From assembly GCF_001038625.1 (NCBI RefSeq), contig NZ_CP011803.1, positions 5,394,001 to 5,458,000 of the forward strand: DNA of 64,000 nt. Reading direction: 5' to 3'. The notes under the pieces are model-generated. The model was not told where the DNA came from. It saw only the letters and a program-made list of their open reading frames with translations, and did not search any database. Below, piece after piece: positions 61,574 through 64,000 of this stretch. Within the stretch, counting starts at the first letter, position 1; every line of letters begins with the position of its first letter. This stretch comes from Clostridium carboxidivorans P7. Lineage in GTDB: Bacteria > Bacillota > Clostridia > Clostridiales > Clostridiaceae. The translations under genes were made by a program, and so were the position numbers.

Positions 61574-62248
61574 ATGAAGATGGAAGATTATAATGTTGTT
61601 AAAAATGATTTTAATGAAATTTCACAACTTGATGAGTTAAAATGGAATCATAACAACTGTTATTTCAAGCAGCTCATGAAACTTGTACCTAATACAGTTG
61701 AAACCTGCCTTGAAATAGGTTGTGGCAAAGGTGAACTTTCATTTATGTTGTCAAAGAAATCCCAAAAAGTAATTGCCGTTGACCTGTCAGATAAGATGAT
61801 TGAAAGGGCAAGAGTTTTATATCCTAATAAGAATATTGATTATATTTGTGGAAATATTCTCGATATGAAATTTGAAAATAATAGTCTTGACGTTATTATA
61901 ACAACAGCAACAGCACATCATTTGCCTTATGAGTGGCTTCTATGTTTTGCAAAAAATAAACTTAAAAAGGGTGGTAAACTTATTATATTAGATCTTGTAA
62001 AAGCAAAGTCATTCAGTGATTATATAATATGGGGGAGTGCTTTTATCCCCAATATAATAATGAACTTATTAAAAAATGGCAGGCTGCAAAAGGATGATGC
62101 CCATTCAAAAGAAGTTTGGGAGAGGCATGGTAAACATGACACGTACATGACAATGGATGAGATAAAAGCATTAGCACAAAAACATATCCATACAGCAAAA
62201 GTTAAACGTAAACTTTTCTGGAGATATTCATTAGTATGGCAAAAATAG
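61574..62248 (+). CDS. Class I SAM-dependent methyltransferase
   Basis: 224 aa. SAM-binding motif I CLEIGCGKGELSF, motif II VIAVDLSDKMIERAR, then NSLDVIITTATAHHLP and GGKLIILDLVKAKS (motif post III). Small-molecule methyltransferase of the Ubie/Methyltransf_11 type. AGGTGAGG before ATG; a second ATG two codons on is equally possible. Confidence 0.9.
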   Translation: MKMEDYNVVKNDFNEISQLDELKWNHNNCYFKQLMKLVPNTVETCLEIGCGKGELSFMLSKKSQKVIAVDLSDKMIERARVLYPNKNIDYICGNILDMKFENNSLDVIITTATAHHLPYEWLLCFAKNKLKKGGKLIILDLVKAKSFSDYIIWGSAFIPNIIMNLLKNGRLQKDDAHSKEVWERHGKHDTYMTMDEIKALAQKHIHTAKVKRKLFWRYSLVWQK

Positions 62249-62322
62249 TTGTAATCTGAAAATTGATTAAGTTGGAATGTTCTTGTTTAATCAAACAACT
62301 GAAGAAATTAACTATTTGCAAA

Positions 62323-62338
62323 AACACTGTATTATTCA
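62323..62338 (+). repeat. Isolated right arm of the cassette repeat
   Basis: AACACTGTATTATTCA, a variant of the right arms at 35831, 60162 and 61098, about 75 bp after the methyltransferase gene. No left arm is seen before that gene. The sequence then merges into the GNAT-type upstream repeat (62345-62455). Confidence 0.45.
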
Positions 62339-62606
62339 AAGATAAAGTGTATCTATTGAGAATTTAAAATGGATACGCTTTATTTTTTATTGCAATAAAG
62401 TAAAGTTTGATATTTGTAAACTATGTTATAATTTAGTAAAAGATAAGTAGTAATTTGTAGGTAAATTTTATGGCAGGATAAAAATAATTAATCTTTTCAA
62501 GAAATAAATAAGAAAGGACTTATGCTCACATTTTAAAATTTACACTAGTGTTTAAGCACAGGCAAAATTACAATTTAAGTTTAGTAATATTTGTAGAGGT
62601 GATCTT

Positions 62607-63068
62607 ATGGTGTATAGAAAAACTACTTTAGAGGATTGTAGAGCTGTTTATGATCTAATATGTAATATGGAAAATAAGAAACTTCCATATGACAAATTTG
62701 AAAAAATCTATCATAATCAAATTAATGACTTCAATTATTATTGCCTTGTCTGCGAACATGAGGATATGGTAATTGGTGCTTTGAACATGCGATTTGAAGA
62801 TCAACTGCATCATTCAGAGAGGATAGCCGAAATTCTTGAATTTGCAGTTGCCACTGCATATAGAAACATGGGAATAGGAAAAGAAATGCTTTCTCAAAGT
62901 TGTCAGATTGCAAAAGATAACGGCTGTTCACAAATCGAAGTGGACTGCAATCAACTGCGCAAGGATACACATCGTTTTTATATTAGAGAAGGTATGCATA
63001 ACTTTCATTTCAAGTTTTCAAAGCAGTTAATTGGTGATAATGTACAGGAAAATGCTTTATGCAGATAA
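62607..63068 (+). CDS. GNAT-family N-acetyltransferase
   Basis: 153 aa. Acetyl-CoA motif EFAVATAYRNMGIGKEMLSQSCQIA (RxxGIG), preceded by VCEHEDMVIGALNMRFE and followed by NQLRKDTHRFYIREGM. Upstream and downstream sequences are shared with the GNAT unit at 53064, though the proteins differ, so the flanks travel independently of the gene. Confidence 0.9.
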   Translation: MVYRKTTLEDCRAVYDLICNMENKKLPYDKFEKIYHNQINDFNYYCLVCEHEDMVIGALNMRFEDQLHHSERIAEILEFAVATAYRNMGIGKEMLSQSCQIAKDNGCSQIEVDCNQLRKDTHRFYIREGMHNFHFKFSKQLIGDNVQENALCR

Positions 63069-63120
63069 ATTCCAATTTAAAGTTAAGTAATGTAAAGAGT
63101 AAATTTATGAGGTGATGAAT

Positions 63121-63654
63121 ATGAAACTTACATTGGTTCCACTTAAATCAGAAAACATTGCAGTGTTTAAACGAGACATGCAAGAGGCATTTCAATATGG
63201 ATATGAAACAGAATGTGGTCCATCCGATGAATTAATTTTGCCAGAAAAAGACATAGATGATTCGCTCAATGCCAATGGTGCTGAAGCGTATCAGGCAATT
63301 ATTAACGGTGAGGTTTCTGGTGGAACAGTCATAAATGTTGATAAGGAAACACATCATAATCATTTAGATTTTCTTTTTATTAAAGTTGGTTGTCAAGGAA
63401 CTGGCGTTGGACAGGCATTTTGGAAGGCAATAGAAAATTTACACCCTGAAACAAAGGTATGGGAAACATGTACACCATATTTTGAAAAAAGGAACATTCA
63501 TTTTTATGTCAATAAATGTGGTTTTCACATTGTTGAGTTTTACAACCCACTCCACCGAGATCCCAATATGCCAGAGACTGTAGGCGGAATGCCAGCTGAT
63601 GAAGGTGATTATTTTTTTAGATTTGAAAAAAATATGAACATAACGCTTCTATAA
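63121..63654 (+). CDS. GNAT-family N-acetyltransferase
   Basis: 177 aa from the ATG at 63121, six bases after GAGGTG; earlier in-frame GTG and ATG codons lie within that site. HLDFLFIKVGCQGTGVGQAFWKAIE is the acetyl-CoA loop (QGTGVG), followed by YVNKCGFHIVEFY. The end (GDYFFRFEKNM) is typical. Substrate unknown. Confidence 0.88.
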   Translation: MKLTLVPLKSENIAVFKRDMQEAFQYGYETECGPSDELILPEKDIDDSLNANGAEAYQAIINGEVSGGTVINVDKETHHNHLDFLFIKVGCQGTGVGQAFWKAIENLHPETKVWETCTPYFEKRNIHFYVNKCGFHIVEFYNPLHRDPNMPETVGGMPADEGDYFFRFEKNMNITLL

Positions 63655-63695
63655 TTTAAGTTTGAGTAATGTAAGTAATTTAAGGAGATCATTTA

Positions 63696-64000
63696 ATGGA
63701 AAAAGTATATGAAACTGAAAGACTTATGTTAAATGTATTAACCAAGTCCTATGCGGAATTGGTTATAGATTATTATTTAAGAAATAAGTCTTTTTTAGAA
63801 GATTGGGAAGCAGTGAAGAGTGAAGAATTTTATACAAAGCAATATCAGCAAGAACAATTAGACAATGAGTTATCAAATATAAAAAATAAAAGGTCTTTCA
63901 GGTTATGGGTTTTCAAAAAGGAAGACAGTAATAGAATAATAGGTTCTGTTGGCTTTAATAACATTGTATGGGGAGCATTTCTATCTTGTCATCTTGGTTA
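63696..64000 (+). CDS. GNAT-family acetyltransferase, RimJ/RimL-like (partial)
   Basis: The gene runs off the window, 101 codons visible. ETERLMLNVLTKSYAELVIDYYLRNKSFL and RLWVFKKEDSNRIIGSVGFNNIVWGAF are the N-terminal half of the RimJ/RimL-type acetyltransferase fold. AAGGAGA before ATG. Third GNAT gene in a row, each with a similar TTTAAGTTTGAGTAATGTAA-like spacer in front. Confidence 0.85.
   Translation, partial: MEKVYETERLMLNVLTKSYAELVIDYYLRNKSFLEDWEAVKSEEFYTKQYQQEQLDNELSNIKNKRSFRLWVFKKEDSNRIIGSVGFNNIVWGAFLSCHLG

Overview
The window is low-GC, AT-rich Firmicute DNA, most probably from a Clostridium species in the strict sense. Support comes from a secreted protein with repeated cell-wall-binding type 2 (CWB2) modules, the strong GGAGG-type ribosome binding sites with frequent TTG and GTG starts, the DUF1659/DUF2922/UviB/sigma quartet and the overall codon use. 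Nearly everything here is accessory DNA: no rRNA, tRNA, CRISPR array or core operon was found.

Layout. 1-10.9 kb: a paralogous pair of unknown genes, a CWB2 surface protein, an arylamine N-acetyltransferase, an Na+/H+ antiporter, decayed mobile-element genes (IS3, IS1182-like, a large serine recombinase) and a duplicated helix-turn-helix regulator. This part and the stretch to 14.6 kb are sprinkled with a 65-80 bp repeat, always in the same orientation, whose copies can fold into a cloverleaf. 11-26 kb is a defence-island-like block: a RecQ-like helicase fused to a nuclease-like domain with an acidic partner gene, a RelE-like domain fused to leucine-rich repeats, a complete type I restriction-modification system with an extra half-size specificity gene, and an Xre / ImmA-IrrE / PIN-domain operon. 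26.5-36.8 kb is the early module of a prophage remnant: metallopeptidase and Xre repressor reading leftward, then Cro-like proteins, a DUF2815 protein, family A DNA polymerase, a VapE-type primase-helicase and, after an inserted oxidoreductase, a sigma-region-4-like late regulator. No integrase, packaging or structural genes are present.

36.8-45.9 kb is an insertion flanked by a 75 bp duplication of the end of that late-regulator gene. It carries a LysR-regulated operon (HD protein, DASS transporter, 2-hydroxyacid dehydrogenase, RraA-like aldolase) and an AraC-type regulator with two flavin reductases. 46-64 kb is a mosaic of mostly single-gene units: regulators, FMN reductases, SfsA, a NifU-like protein, GNAT acetyltransferases, a PfpI-like protein, MscL, a VOC protein, a methyltransferase and an IS607 element with intact TnpB. 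Several families of dispersed non-coding repeat separate them.

The most unusual signals are the cloverleaf repeat family; the RelE-LRR fusion and the RecQ-nuclease gene pair; three copies of a putative small-RNA unit with its own promoter and terminator; three copies of an imperfect long hairpin at gene boundaries; gene cassettes bounded by inverted copies of an AACACCGCATTATTCA-like arm together with repeated tails of a UviA-type sigma gene; and a 250 nt multi-hairpin element near 38.5 kb. All functional statements are from reading the sequence; no database search was run.
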